Assembly: GCF_015751905.1 (NCBI RefSeq)
Contig: NZ_JADOUF010000001.1
Coordinates: 1,178,001 to 1,242,000 of the forward strand
Direction: 5' to 3'
DNA length: 64,000 bases
Origin: Longispora fulva
Lineage (GTDB): Bacteria; Actinomycetota; Actinomycetes; Mycobacteriales; Micromonosporaceae
Under the pieces are notes generated by a model. It did no database searches and was not told the origin of the DNA. It worked only from the letters and a program-made list of their open reading frames with translations. A program made the position numbers and the translations under genes. Shown here in pieces: positions 6,414-14,987 of the stretch. Numbering within the stretch: position 1 is the first letter of the stretch; the number at the start of each line of letters is the position of its first letter.

Positions 6414-9086
6414 GTGTCCCCTTCCCGTGCCAGATTCGTCCTCGGGGTGGCGGCCCTCGCCGCGGCCCTGACCTTCCTCACCCCGGGCGCCGCCCAAGCC
6501 GCCCCGGCCGACGCGGTCGCCTCCACCACCGTCAACGCCGCACGGATCCGCGTCCCCCTGCTGGCCGACCAGAACGGCAGGATCACCTTTCCCGCCACGG
6601 CCGGACAGGACATCCAGGTCATGGTGTCCGGCTCCCAGGTCGACTCGGACGTGGCGGTCTCCGTGCTGCGCCCCGACGGCACCACCTCCGCCTCCACCAC
6701 CGGCTGCGGGCTCATCTGCCGGCTGACGGTGCCGACCCTGACCGCGACGGGTACCCACACCGTCCTCGTCGACCCGCTGGGGACGAAAGCCGGCACGGTC
6801 GACGTGCAGGTGTACGAGACCACGCTGACCGTCCCGGTGACCGTCGGGGGCCCGGCCGCGACCGTCACCACGGCCGACTGGCCGCAGGACGTGCTGTTCA
6901 CGTTCGCCGGGGTCGCCGGCCAGCGGGTGGCGCTGAGCGCCCGCGCCGTGTCCGACCTCGACTGGCGGTCCAGGACCCTGACCGCCCCGGACGGCAGCGT
7001 CCTGATGCACGCCGACTCCTCCTACCACTGCAGTCAGGACTGTCTGACCGGGCCGGTCGTGCTGCCGGCGGACGGGACGTACCTGTTCCGGATCGCGCCC
7101 GGCCACGCGGCGCCGTTCACCTTCCGGGTCGGGCTCGTCGACCCCGACCTGTCGGTGCCGGCCGTCCCCGGGGGCGCCCCGGTCGCGCTGACGTTCACCA
7201 CGCCCGGCCAGAACGGCGTCGTCACGTTCACCGGCACGGTCGGCCAGCGGGTCTCGGCAGTACTGACCGACCCGAGCTCCGGGGCGTTCGAGTTCGGCGT
7301 CGACCTGTACTCGCCGAGCGGCGTGCTTCTCACCAACGGCATGAGCGGGTACGGCGGCGCGTGCCCGACCGCGTGCCTGATCGGCGCCCGCACGCTGCCC
7401 GAGGACGGCGTGTACACGTTCAGGGTCGACCCGTGGCAGTCGAGCACCGGGACCCTGAACATCGCGTTCTACGACGTGCCCGTCGCCGAGACCGCCCTCG
7501 TCGTGGACGGACCCTCGGCCAGCGCCACCGCGAGCGTGCCCGGCCAGGAGCCGACGTTCCGGTTCACCGGCACGGCCGGCGGGCGGCTGATGCTGCGGGT
7601 CGACGCGCACGAGTTCCCGAACACCATGGTCGTGGACGTGTTCGGCCCCGACGGCCGGTACCTGAAAGGCGCGTCCGGCTGCGGCGGGACCTGGCCGTGC
7701 GACATCGAGGACATCGTGCCGGTCCTGTCCGGCGAACACACGGTCGTTCTGCACAACAGACTGCTCAACGGAACCGTGTCCGCCCGGCTCTACGCCAGCC
7801 CGGAACTCGCCCCGGTACCGGTCGCGCTCGACGCGCCCCCGGTGGCGTTGACCGCCACCGCGCCCGGACAACGGCCGGCCCTGACGTTCACCGCCGGGTG
7901 GAAGCAGAAGGTCGGCATCCGGCTGACCGGCGGCACCTACGACCCGACCACCACCAAGGTCCAGGTCCTCGACCCGTCCGGCACGGTCATGGCGACCAAC
8001 GCCGGCTGCGGGACCGGCTGCTACCTGGAGATCGCCGGGAACCGCGCCACCGGCACCTACACGGTCGTCGTCGACCCGGACGGCGTCACCACCGGCACGA
8101 TCACCGCGTCGGTCACCGACGGCCGGGAACTGACCACCGCGACGACCCTCGGCGACCCGGCGGTGCCCCTGACCGTCGCACTGCCCGCCCAGAGCGCCGT
8201 GGCCACGTTCGCCGGCACGGCGGGGCAGAAGGTGTTCGTCCAGTTCACCGGCGGCACCTACGGGCTGGTGTCCAACGCGACGGCCACCGTGCGCAAGCCG
8301 GACGGCGGCACCCTGTCCTCGACCAACTGCGGGACGACGTGCGCGTTCGAGACGTTCACGCTGCCCAGCACCGGCACCTACTCCGTGGTGCACGACCCGA
8401 AGGGCGAGGCGACGGGCACGGTCACGTTCCGCGCGTGGGCCGTGGCCCCGGACCTGGCGTTCGCGGTCACCGCTGACGGGTCGGCCACGGCCGTCACCAC
8501 GACCACGCCCGGCCAGAACGCGACCCTGAGCTTCGCCGGCACCGCCGGGCAGCGGATCGCGGTGCGACTGTCGGGGGGCACGTATCCGTCGGCGGACGCC
8601 ACCGTGGTGCTCCGCCGGCCGGACGGCGGCACCCTCACGCAGAACGTGTCCTGCGGGGTGACCTGCTTCCTGGACACCCGGGCGCTGCCGACCACCGGCA
8701 CGTACACCCTGCTGGTCGACCCTGAGGTCGCCGCGGTCGGCGGCATCACCGCCCAGGTGTACGACGTGCCCGCCGACGCGGCGGTCACCACCACTCCCGG
8801 CGGTGGCCCGAACCCGGTCGCGGTGACCGCCGTCGGCCAGAACGCGGTGGTGTCGTTCACCGCGACCGCCGGGCAGGTCGTGACGGTCGCGGTGACCGGG
8901 GCGACGTTCGGCCCCAGCACCGGGTACGTGCTGCGCCGGCCGGACGGCAGCACGCTGACCTCGAAGACGTCCAGTGGCGCGAACACCACGTTCGCGAGCG
9001 TGACCCTGCCGGCGGCGGGCGTGTACAGCCTCCTGATCGACCCCGCCACGACGGCGACCGGCACCGCGACGGTGACGGTCAGCTGA
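6414..9086 (+). CDS. Large secreted protein built of eight beta-rich repeats
   Basis: An 890-residue secreted protein: Sec signal peptide (RARFVLGVAALAAALTFL, cleavage near AQA-AP), then eight imperfect repeats of about 105-110 residues with no other domain. The repeat core is PGQNAVVSFTGTAGQRV, then a variable segment, LRRPDGGTLTS, a Cys-x3-Cys pair, LPTTGTYTLLVDP and TGTVTAQVYDV. The Cys pair, probably an extracellular disulfide, is present in most repeats but missing from the last. GTG at 6414 follows AGGGAG by 7 bases. The pattern resembles the PPC-like beta domains seen in bacterial exoproteins, but here they are not attached to a catalytic domain. Likely an adhesive or surface-covering protein; that is inference. 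A strong terminator follows. Confidence 0.8.
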   Translation: MSPSRARFVLGVAALAAALTFLTPGAAQAAPADAVASTTVNAARIRVPLLADQNGRITFPATAGQDIQVMVSGSQVDSDVAVSVLRPDGTTSASTTGCGLICRLTVPTLTATGTHTVLVDPLGTKAGTVDVQVYETTLTVPVTVGGPAATVTTADWPQDVLFTFAGVAGQRVALSARAVSDLDWRSRTLTAPDGSVLMHADSSYHCSQDCLTGPVVLPADGTYLFRIAPGHAAPFTFRVGLVDPDLSVPAVPGGAPVALTFTTPGQNGVVTFTGTVGQRVSAVLTDPSSGAFEFGVDLYSPSGVLLTNGMSGYGGACPTACLIGARTLPEDGVYTFRVDPWQSSTGTLNIAFYDVPVAETALVVDGPSASATASVPGQEPTFRFTGTAGGRLMLRVDAHEFPNTMVVDVFGPDGRYLKGASGCGGTWPCDIEDIVPVLSGEHTVVLHNRLLNGTVSARLYASPELAPVPVALDAPPVALTATAPGQRPALTFTAGWKQKVGIRLTGGTYDPTTTKVQVLDPSGTVMATNAGCGTGCYLEIAGNRATGTYTVVVDPDGVTTGTITASVTDGRELTTATTLGDPAVPLTVALPAQSAVATFAGTAGQKVFVQFTGGTYGLVSNATATVRKPDGGTLSSTNCGTTCAFETFTLPSTGTYSVVHDPKGEATGTVTFRAWAVAPDLAFAVTADGSATAVTTTTPGQNATLSFAGTAGQRIAVRLSGGTYPSADATVVLRRPDGGTLTQNVSCGVTCFLDTRALPTTGTYTLLVDPEVAAVGGITAQVYDVPADAAVTTTPGGGPNPVAVTAVGQNAVVSFTATAGQVVTVAVTGATFGPSTGYVLRRPDGSTLTSKTSSGANTTFASVTLPAAGVYSLLIDPATTATGTATVTVS

Positions 9087-9094
9087 GTCCCCGG

Positions 9095-9122
9095 GTGGGC
9101 CGCTCTGAACGGAGCGGCCCAC
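9095..9122 (+). terminator. Strong terminator after the repeat protein gene
   Basis: Perfect 11-bp stem (9095-9105 with 9112-9122), 6-base loop TGAACG, followed by TTTGG. It lies 8 bases beyond the stop codon. Confidence 0.85.
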
Positions 9123-9278
9123 TTTGGTGGCTTTTGTCGCGTGTCGCGGCCTGTCGGGGAACGGTGGCGCATACATTGTCGGCGTGTGATCCGGGGTCGT
9201 TCGTGCGCCCCGACACCGCCGCCGGCAGCGTCAGGCCGCTGCGGAGCGGCACCCGACCCTACGACAACTGGAGGACCG

Positions 9279-10244
9279 TTGACGGACACCACCGCCAGGA
9301 CCCGCCCGCTGGTGGCCCGGATCCGCTGGGCGGCGGTCGCGCTGCTGACCGTGGCCGGCACGACGACGCTGGCACCGCCGGCCGGAGCCCACCCGTCGAC
9401 CGCGCCGCGGCCCACGACGATCGTGCTGCCGGGCGCGACCTCCGCCGAGGGCATCGCCCACGGCCGGGGCTCCACCTTCTTCGCCGGGGATCTGTTCGCC
9501 GGGGACATCTACCGCGGCGACATCCGGCGCGGCAAGGCCGAGCTGTTCATCGACGCCCCGGCCGGACGCCAGGCCACGGGCATGGCGGTCGAGTGCCAGC
9601 ACAACCTGCTGTTCGTCGCCGGCGGGTTCACCGGCCAGGCCTACGTGTACGACGCCGACACCGGGACGACCGTCGCCAGCTACCAGTTCGGCACGGCAGG
9701 CTCCTCCATCGTCAACGACGTGGCCCTCACCCGGGACGGCGCCTGGTTCACCGACTCCCTCCAGCCCAGGCTCTACTTCGTGCCGCTCGACGCGTACGGG
9801 CGTCCCGGCACGTCCAGCGTGCTGGAACTCAGCGGCCCGGCCGCGGACACCAGCGGACAGTTCAACCTCAACGGCATCCGCGCCACCCACGACGGGCGGA
9901 CCCTGATCGTGTCGCACAGCGGCAAGGGGGAGCTGTACACGATCGACCCCGCCACCGGTGCCAGCGCCACCATCGCCGGGGTCAGCGTGCCCAACGTCGA
10001 CGGGATCGAGCTCGACGGACACCGGCTGTGGGCGGTGCAGAACTTCTCCAACCAGGTCAGCAGGGTCCGGCTGAGCGGCGACCTGACCAGCGGCGTGGTC
10101 GAGAAGACGATCACCAGCCCGCTGTTCGAGGTCCCGACGGCCGCCGCCCGGTTCGGTGGCACGCTCGCGGTGGTCAACGCCAAGTTCGACACGGGGGTGC
10201 CGCCGACGGCGACCCAGTACGAGATCGTGCTCGTCGACGCGTGA
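9279..10244 (+). CDS. Secreted SMP-30/NHL-like beta-propeller protein
   Basis: A 321-residue protein with a Sec signal (VARIRWAAVALLTVAGTTTLA, cleavage near GAHP). The rest has propeller-like strand repeats: SAEGIAHGRGSTFFAGDLFAG, NDVALTRDGAWFTDS, LNGIRATHDGRTLIVSHSG and NVDGIELDGHRLWAVQNFSNQ. These match the SMP-30/gluconolactonase-like lactonase fold, a secreted version common in actinomycetes. Substrate is unknown. The TTG at 9279 is chosen because GGAGG lies 4-5 bases upstream and the signal peptide follows directly; upstream frame lacks a site. It stands between two terminators as its own unit. Confidence 0.75.
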   Translation: MTDTTARTRPLVARIRWAAVALLTVAGTTTLAPPAGAHPSTAPRPTTIVLPGATSAEGIAHGRGSTFFAGDLFAGDIYRGDIRRGKAELFIDAPAGRQATGMAVECQHNLLFVAGGFTGQAYVYDADTGTTVASYQFGTAGSSIVNDVALTRDGAWFTDSLQPRLYFVPLDAYGRPGTSSVLELSGPAADTSGQFNLNGIRATHDGRTLIVSHSGKGELYTIDPATGASATIAGVSVPNVDGIELDGHRLWAVQNFSNQVSRVRLSGDLTSGVVEKTITSPLFEVPTAAARFGGTLAVVNAKFDTGVPPTATQYEIVLVDA

Positions 10245-10248
10245 GTCG

Positions 10249-10278
10249 CGGGGCGGGTGGTACCGGCCACCCGCCCCG
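10249..10278 (+). terminator. Terminator after the propeller gene
   Basis: Perfect 12-bp stem (10249-10260 with 10267-10278) and 6-base loop TACCGG, 5 bases after the stop codon. Confidence 0.8.
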
Positions 10279-10426
10279 GTGCGCAGTGGTATGGGGTCGG
10301 ATGCGGCATTTCCCACCCAGATCAGGTGCGCCCTCTTAGGATGGAACCAGGCCGGGACCGCCGTCGGCGTCGACTTCGGGCGATCGCGGCGACCGCGACC
10401 GGACGGCGGACGTTCGGGGGAGTCAC

Positions 10427-12586
10427 GTGCGGCTCAGACGATGGATGCGTTCGGCGATGGCGCTGAGTGTGCTCGTCGCACTCGCAGGCCTGGCCGGGAC
10501 GGCCGGAGTGGCGGCGGTGCTCGTCGCCGGTCAGCGCCACGAGGCCGACGACCAGCTGGAGCGGCGGACCGAGTTGATGGCCGAGGCGGTGACGACCGAG
10601 GCCGACCGGTACGTCGACTCCCTGCGCACCGTCGCGGCGGCCACCGCGGCACTGGAGACGGTGACCGCCTCCCGGTTCGGCCAGGTGGCAGCACCCCTGC
10701 GCCGGATGAGCCTGGCCGGAGCCACCTCGGTGGCGTTCCTGGTGCCCGCCGCCGACGGCCAGATCGCCGGTGTGCAGGCCCTGTGGCGGTCCCGTGGGGC
10801 GCCCGACATCACGTTGACGCCGGTCGGTACGGGCCGCGAGCACATCTTCTCCATCTTCAGCGAGCCGCTGGACGGCGGACTGCCGGCGGCCACGGGCACG
10901 GACGTCACCCAGCTGCCCGCCCCGGACCAGGCCTTCACCCAGGCGCGCAGAACCGGGCAGACCACGGTCTCCGACACCTATCTGCTGCTGCGGGACCGCG
11001 ACGTCCCACCGGACCGGCGGCAACTGTCGTTCATCCTCACCGCCCCGGTCTACGAGCCGCCCGACGCCGCGGGGCGCCAGGAGTTCCGCGGCTGGGTCCT
11101 GATGGGCATCCGGGGGCAGGACTTCATCGGGGCGACCCTGCGCCGCATCTCGCAGAACCTGCTCGACGTGACCCTGAGCGCGCAGGGTGCCGACGGCGCG
11201 CGGGTCGCGGTGGCGACGCTGCGCGCCACGGTGTCCGGCGAACGCGACCTGCACCGCGACGTCGACGTCACCATGGCCCAACGGCAGTGGCACCTGTCCA
11301 TCGAGGCGCCCAGCGAACGCCTGCCCGGGGGCAGCGGCGTCCTACCGACGACGGTCGCCGTCGCCGGCGGGGTGCTCAGCCTGCTCCTGGCCGGCCTCGT
11401 GTACGTGCTGGCCACCGGCCGGCTGCGGGCCCAGAACCAGGTCCGGGCCGCCACGGCGCAGCTCCGGACCGCCGAGACGCAGGCCCGTGACCAGGCGAGC
11501 CTGCTGGAGACGGTCCTCAACAGCATCAACGACGGCGTGGCGGTCGTCGACGCCGACGGCGAGTTCCTCCTGCACAACCCGGCCGCCCGGCGGATCCTGG
11601 GCGTCGAGCTGCACGGCACCGCCCAGCCCGAGTCCTGGCAGGCCCACTACGGCATCTACCGGCCGGACGGCGCGGTGCCGTTCCCGGTCGAGGAACAGCC
11701 CCTGGTCCGGGCGCTGGCCGGCGAGCGCACCGACGGCGTCGAGATGATCATCCGCAACGCGCGGCACCCCAACGGGGTGCGCATCGCCGTCAGCGGCCGC
11801 CCGCTGGGGCCCGGCGCCGGGCGGGCCGGCGCGATGGCCGTCTTCCACGACGTCACGGTCCAGCACGCCAGGGAGGCGGAGCTGACCTCCTTCGCCGGGA
11901 TGGTCGCCCACGACCTGCGCACCCCGTTGACGATGGTCGTCGGCTACACGGAACTGCTCGCCGAGTCCGTGGACGCCGGCAGCGTCGACCCGGTGACCCT
12001 GCGCACGCCGCTGACCCAGATCTCGGCCGGCGCGGAACGGATGGGCCAGCTCATCCACGACCTGCTGGTCTACGCCACGGCCCGCGACGCGTCCCTGCAC
12101 AGCACGGACTTCGACCTGGCCGACGTCGCCTCCGACGTGGTCACCCTCATCACCGCGTCACTGCGGCCGGAGGGCGAGCCGATGCCGAGGGTCACGGTCG
12201 GGGCGCTGCCGACGGTGCGCGCGGACCAGAACATGATCCGCCAGCTGCTCGACAACCTGATCGGCAACGCCATCAAGTACACGCCACCGGGGGAGGCCGC
12301 GAGGATCGACATCTCCGCGTACCCGGACCGGCCGGGCTGGGTGCGGATCGAGGTCGCCGACCACGGCATCGGCGTCCCCGAGGGGCAGCACGAGGCCATC
12401 TTCGCCGGGTTCCACCGCGCGCACGCCGACGGCCCCTACGCCGGTACCGGTCTGGGGTTGGCGATCTGCAAACACATCGTGGACCGGCACGGCGGCACCA
12501 TCGCGGTGGCCGACAATCCGGGCGGCGGCAGCCGGTTCTCGTTCACCCTGGAACTCGGCGACCCGCAGGACCCCGACGGAGAGTGA
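10427..12586 (+). CDS. Membrane sensor histidine kinase with CHASE-like sensor and PAS domain
   Basis: A 719-residue orphan sensor kinase. Membrane helix at about residues 12-34, an extracellular CHASE-like domain to about 300, a second helix around 308-328 (VAVAGGVLSLLLAGLVYVLA), a short coiled coil, a PAS domain near 355-480 and a HisKA dimerisation helix with the phospho-accepting His495 in AHDLRTPLT. The ATPase domain has LLDNLIGNAIKYTPPG, DHGIGVPEG and GTGLGLAICKHIV. GTG at 10427 has GGGGGAG upstream. No receiver-domain partner lies beside it, so its response regulator is elsewhere. Extracellular CHASE domains usually bind small ligands or peptides. It is convergent with the peptide/LuxR unit, ending 51 bases from it. 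Confidence 0.9.
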   Translation: MRLRRWMRSAMALSVLVALAGLAGTAGVAAVLVAGQRHEADDQLERRTELMAEAVTTEADRYVDSLRTVAAATAALETVTASRFGQVAAPLRRMSLAGATSVAFLVPAADGQIAGVQALWRSRGAPDITLTPVGTGREHIFSIFSEPLDGGLPAATGTDVTQLPAPDQAFTQARRTGQTTVSDTYLLLRDRDVPPDRRQLSFILTAPVYEPPDAAGRQEFRGWVLMGIRGQDFIGATLRRISQNLLDVTLSAQGADGARVAVATLRATVSGERDLHRDVDVTMAQRQWHLSIEAPSERLPGGSGVLPTTVAVAGGVLSLLLAGLVYVLATGRLRAQNQVRAATAQLRTAETQARDQASLLETVLNSINDGVAVVDADGEFLLHNPAARRILGVELHGTAQPESWQAHYGIYRPDGAVPFPVEEQPLVRALAGERTDGVEMIIRNARHPNGVRIAVSGRPLGPGAGRAGAMAVFHDVTVQHAREAELTSFAGMVAHDLRTPLTMVVGYTELLAESVDAGSVDPVTLRTPLTQISAGAERMGQLIHDLLVYATARDASLHSTDFDLADVASDVVTLITASLRPEGEPMPRVTVGALPTVRADQNMIRQLLDNLIGNAIKYTPPGEAARIDISAYPDRPGWVRIEVADHGIGVPEGQHEAIFAGFHRAHADGPYAGTGLGLAICKHIVDRHGGTIAVADNPGGGSRFSFTLELGDPQDPDGE

Positions 12587-12637
12587 GATCCGGTCACGCG
12601 GCTTCGTGCCGGCCCTGATGCCAGGTCGGGCGCGAGG

Positions 12638-12778
12638 CTAGTTCGAGGTGCTGGGGATGCAGCCGGCGCACCACTTCCACCAGTCGTCGTCGGTGTCGGA
12701 GACCGTCCCCGCCATCGCGAGTCCCATCATCACGACGGTCATGCAGACGAGGACGATCCGGCGTTTGGTCGAGGTCAT
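12638..12778 (-). CDS. 46-residue secreted peptide precursor, coupled to the LuxR-type gene
   Basis: A small gene with sequence starting MTSTKRRIVLVCMTVVMMGL and ending DTDDDWWKWCAGCIPSTSN. The N-terminus (KRR, then a hydrophobic stretch ending AMAG) looks like a Sec signal peptide. The predicted mature part is a short acidic, Trp-rich peptide with a Cys-Ala-Gly-Cys pair. Its ATG overlaps the TGA of the upstream regulator as ATGA (12775-12778), so translation should be coupled. I do not recognise a family. The arrangement (DNA-binding protein plus tiny exported peptide) suggests a signalling pair, but this is inference. Nothing shows processing or re-import. Confidence 0.7.
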   Translation of the reverse strand: MTSTKRRIVLVCMTVVMMGLAMAGTVSDTDDDWWKWCAGCIPSTSN

Positions 12779-13812
12779 CGGGACTCCTGCGGTGGCGAGG
12801 TGGACGGACGGGAGGGCAGTCGGGCGGCGCGCAGCGTGCCGAGCGCGAGGCCGAGCTGGAAGCGGTTGTCCACCTCGAGCCGGTCCATCAGCCCGCGGAG
12901 GATCTTGGTCACGGTGCGCACGCCGATCTGCAGCTCGCGGGCCGCCGTGTGGTCGGTGTGTCCCTGGACGAGCAGCGCGATCAGGGCCTGTTCCCGCGAC
13001 GTGAGGACTATCTGCGACATCGGGTGCTCCTGCGGGTGGGTGGCCAGCTCCCAGTGCCGTTCGAACTGGGCGAGCAGGGCCTCCACGATCGGGGGCTGGG
13101 AGATCTCAAGGAATCCCCGGTCGAAGTCGTGCGGGACCACGGGGAACAGCGCCACCCTGCGGTCGATGACGAACAACTTGAGGGGTACGTCCAGCGCCTG
13201 GCGCTCCTCCACCCGCAGCTCGCGCAACTCGCGCACCTCGGGGCGCAGGGTGTCGCCGTCGGCGGGCGGCGGGCCGAGCGCGCGGGTGCGCACGCCCCGG
13301 GCCAGCAGCGCGCGGTGGATCGGGATCGCGGCCCGGGCCACCTCGGCGGCGATGGACTGTTCGGTGTTCATCGCCAGGTGTTCGTAGCGTTCGACGGCCA
13401 CGAGGGTGGCGAGCCGGTCGCGGGCGGCCTGTCGGGAGGGCAGGTGCTGGATGCCCGAGCCCAGGACCAGTGCATGGGCGGGCACGAGCTGGCCGACCAG
13501 GTGGTGGTGCCGTTCGGCCTGTTCGGTCCGGTCGACGAGGCGGAGCCTGCCGGTGCGCAGCGCCGCGACGACCTGGTCCGGCGGCCGGGCCAGCCACCGG
13601 CGCTGGTGGTCGGTGCGCACGGCCCCGAAGGTGTGCAGCTCGGCGAGGGCGTCGCGGACCCGGCGGTGCGGGAGGCCCAGGTCCCGGCCGAGCCGGGTGG
13701 CGGTGCGGGGCCCGCAGGTCACGATCGTGCGGTAGACGAGGTCCGCGTCCGGGGACCTGCCCCAGCGGACCAGGGAGGGCACCGGGGCGCCGGGCACGAC
13801 GGCATCGGTCAC
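12775..13812 (-). CDS. Two-HTH regulator: TrmB-like N-terminal and LuxR-type C-terminal helix-turn-helix
   Basis: A 345-residue regulator. Residues about 25-75 form a winged helix like TrmB (YRTIVTCGPRTATRLGRDLG, then RRVRDALAELHTFGAV). The middle is an effector-like domain. The last 65 residues are a LuxR/GerE helix-turn-helix (LTSREQALIALLVQGHTDHT, then VRTVTKILRGLMDRLEVDNR). There is no receiver or autoinducer domain. GTG at 13812 follows GGAGG by 5 bases. It is the first gene of a two-gene unit with the 46-residue peptide and is divergent from a secreted LamG-like protein at 14117, a likely target. Confidence 0.85.
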   Translation of the reverse strand: MTDAVVPGAPVPSLVRWGRSPDADLVYRTIVTCGPRTATRLGRDLGLPHRRVRDALAELHTFGAVRTDHQRRWLARPPDQVVAALRTGRLRLVDRTEQAERHHHLVGQLVPAHALVLGSGIQHLPSRQAARDRLATLVAVERYEHLAMNTEQSIAAEVARAAIPIHRALLARGVRTRALGPPPADGDTLRPEVRELRELRVEERQALDVPLKLFVIDRRVALFPVVPHDFDRGFLEISQPPIVEALLAQFERHWELATHPQEHPMSQIVLTSREQALIALLVQGHTDHTAARELQIGVRTVTKILRGLMDRLEVDNRFQLGLALGTLRAARLPSRPSTSPPQESR

Positions 13813-14116
13813 GTCGACCTCCTCCCGGGCTGGTGCGATCCGTCTGCCGGGATGTGCCGGGCTCGACGACAGGCCCACCATAGCGGATCACGGATGTCGA
13901 TGGCATCGGTCGACTCCACGATGGACGGAACGCGTGATCGCGCACTGCGCTCCGGCGTCGGAAGGAGGACATTCCCAGCGTGTGGCCCCTATGCGGGGTT
14001 CGTGAGGTGGCGTGCGTCATTACGCATCCCATTGACCGACATCGTCATCAGTTCGACGCTGTTGCTCGGGCGGGCCGGACGGGCCGCCCGGGACACACCG
14101 ACGGAAGGGCTGACTG
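13813..14116. other. Divergent intergenic region, LuxR-type gene / LamG-like gene
   Basis: 304 bases without a supported gene. TTGACC at about 14034 lies 80 bases before the secreted-protein ATG and may be a -35 element, but no convincing -10 follows at the correct distance. I see no strong palindrome. Confidence 0.35.
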
Positions 14117-14848
14117 ATGAAGCTTCGGCGATATGCGGCAGGTCTCGTTCTCGTGGTCGCGGGGATCCTCGCGGTGCCCAGTTCGGCGCAGGCGGCGGGC
14201 TCGCCCGCCGGGGGTGCCCAGATGTGGCTGCGCGCGGACGTGGGCGTCCAGGTGAACGCCACGAACGTGACCACCTGGTACGACCAGAGCGGCAACGCGC
14301 GCAACGGCACGATGACCACGCCCAGCCGCCAGCCCACCCTGGTGCAGGGAGCGCTCAACGGCCAGCCCGTGATCCACTTCAACGGGGCGCAGTCGCTCAA
14401 CCTGCTGACGCCGGTGAACCCGTACACGTTCTCGGTGTTCATCGTGGGCCGCAACCAGAAGAGTTCCGGCTTCAGCATGATCCTCGGGCCGAGCGGCAAC
14501 TTCCCGAACAACCAGATCCGCTGGGAGAACAGCAGCCAGGCCCTGTTCGTGGGGACTGCCAACAACTTCCCGGTCGTGACCAGCACGATCGGCAACACCA
14601 TGGTCTTCCACGAGCTGTCGGCCCGCTACGACGGCTCCACGATGTGGGTCTACCGCGACGGCAACCTGGTCTCCGCCCACTCGTTCTCGACGAGCGGCGG
14701 CTGGACCCTGGCGTCGATCGGCTCCTGGTACTCCTCGCAGTTCATGATCGGTGATCTCGCCGAGGTCATCGTCTACCCCACCGCCCTGTCCGACGCGGAT
14801 CGGACCGCGACGGACAGCTACCTGCGCTCGAAGTACGCGCTCCCGTAA
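14117..14848 (+). CDS. Secreted LamG/concanavalin-like lectin-fold protein
   Basis: A 243-residue protein with a Sec signal (MKLRRYAAGLVLVVAGILAV, cleavage after AQA). The mature part is one jelly-roll domain: MWLRADVGV, TTWYDQSGNARNGT, GQPVIHFNG, FSVFIVGRNQ, MWVYRDGNLVSAHSF and the closing IGDLAEVIVYPTALSDADR, all typical of LamG-type concanavalin-like domains that bind glycans. No catalytic site is apparent. ATG at 14117 has GGAAGG 9 bases upstream. It is divergent from the two-HTH regulator. Confidence 0.8.
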   Translation: MKLRRYAAGLVLVVAGILAVPSSAQAAGSPAGGAQMWLRADVGVQVNATNVTTWYDQSGNARNGTMTTPSRQPTLVQGALNGQPVIHFNGAQSLNLLTPVNPYTFSVFIVGRNQKSSGFSMILGPSGNFPNNQIRWENSSQALFVGTANNFPVVTSTIGNTMVFHELSARYDGSTMWVYRDGNLVSAHSFSTSGGWTLASIGSWYSSQFMIGDLAEVIVYPTALSDADRTATDSYLRSKYALP

Positions 14849-14855
14849 CGGAGGC

Positions 14856-14888
14856 CGGCCCGGCCCGGGGTGTCCCCGGGCCGGGCCG
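14856..14888 (+). terminator. Very strong terminator after LamG-like gene
   Basis: Perfect 15-bp stem (14856-14870 with 14874-14888) and a 3-base loop TGT, 7 bases past the stop. Confidence 0.85.
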
Positions 14889-14945
14889 TACGTCGTCGTG
14901 GCCGGGCGGCGGCCGGGGGTGGCCAGGGAGATCCGGCCCGGAGGT

Positions 14946-14981
14946 GGCGCGGGCGGCCCGGAGATCCGGGCCGCCCGCGCC
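14946..14981 (-). terminator. Very strong terminator after the phospholipase gene
   Basis: Perfect inverted repeat 14946-14961 with 14966-14981 around a 4-base loop, 6 bases beyond the stop of the convergent phospholipase gene. Together with the hairpin at 14856 it separates two convergent transcripts. Confidence 0.85.
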
Positions 14982-14987
14982 GTCAGG

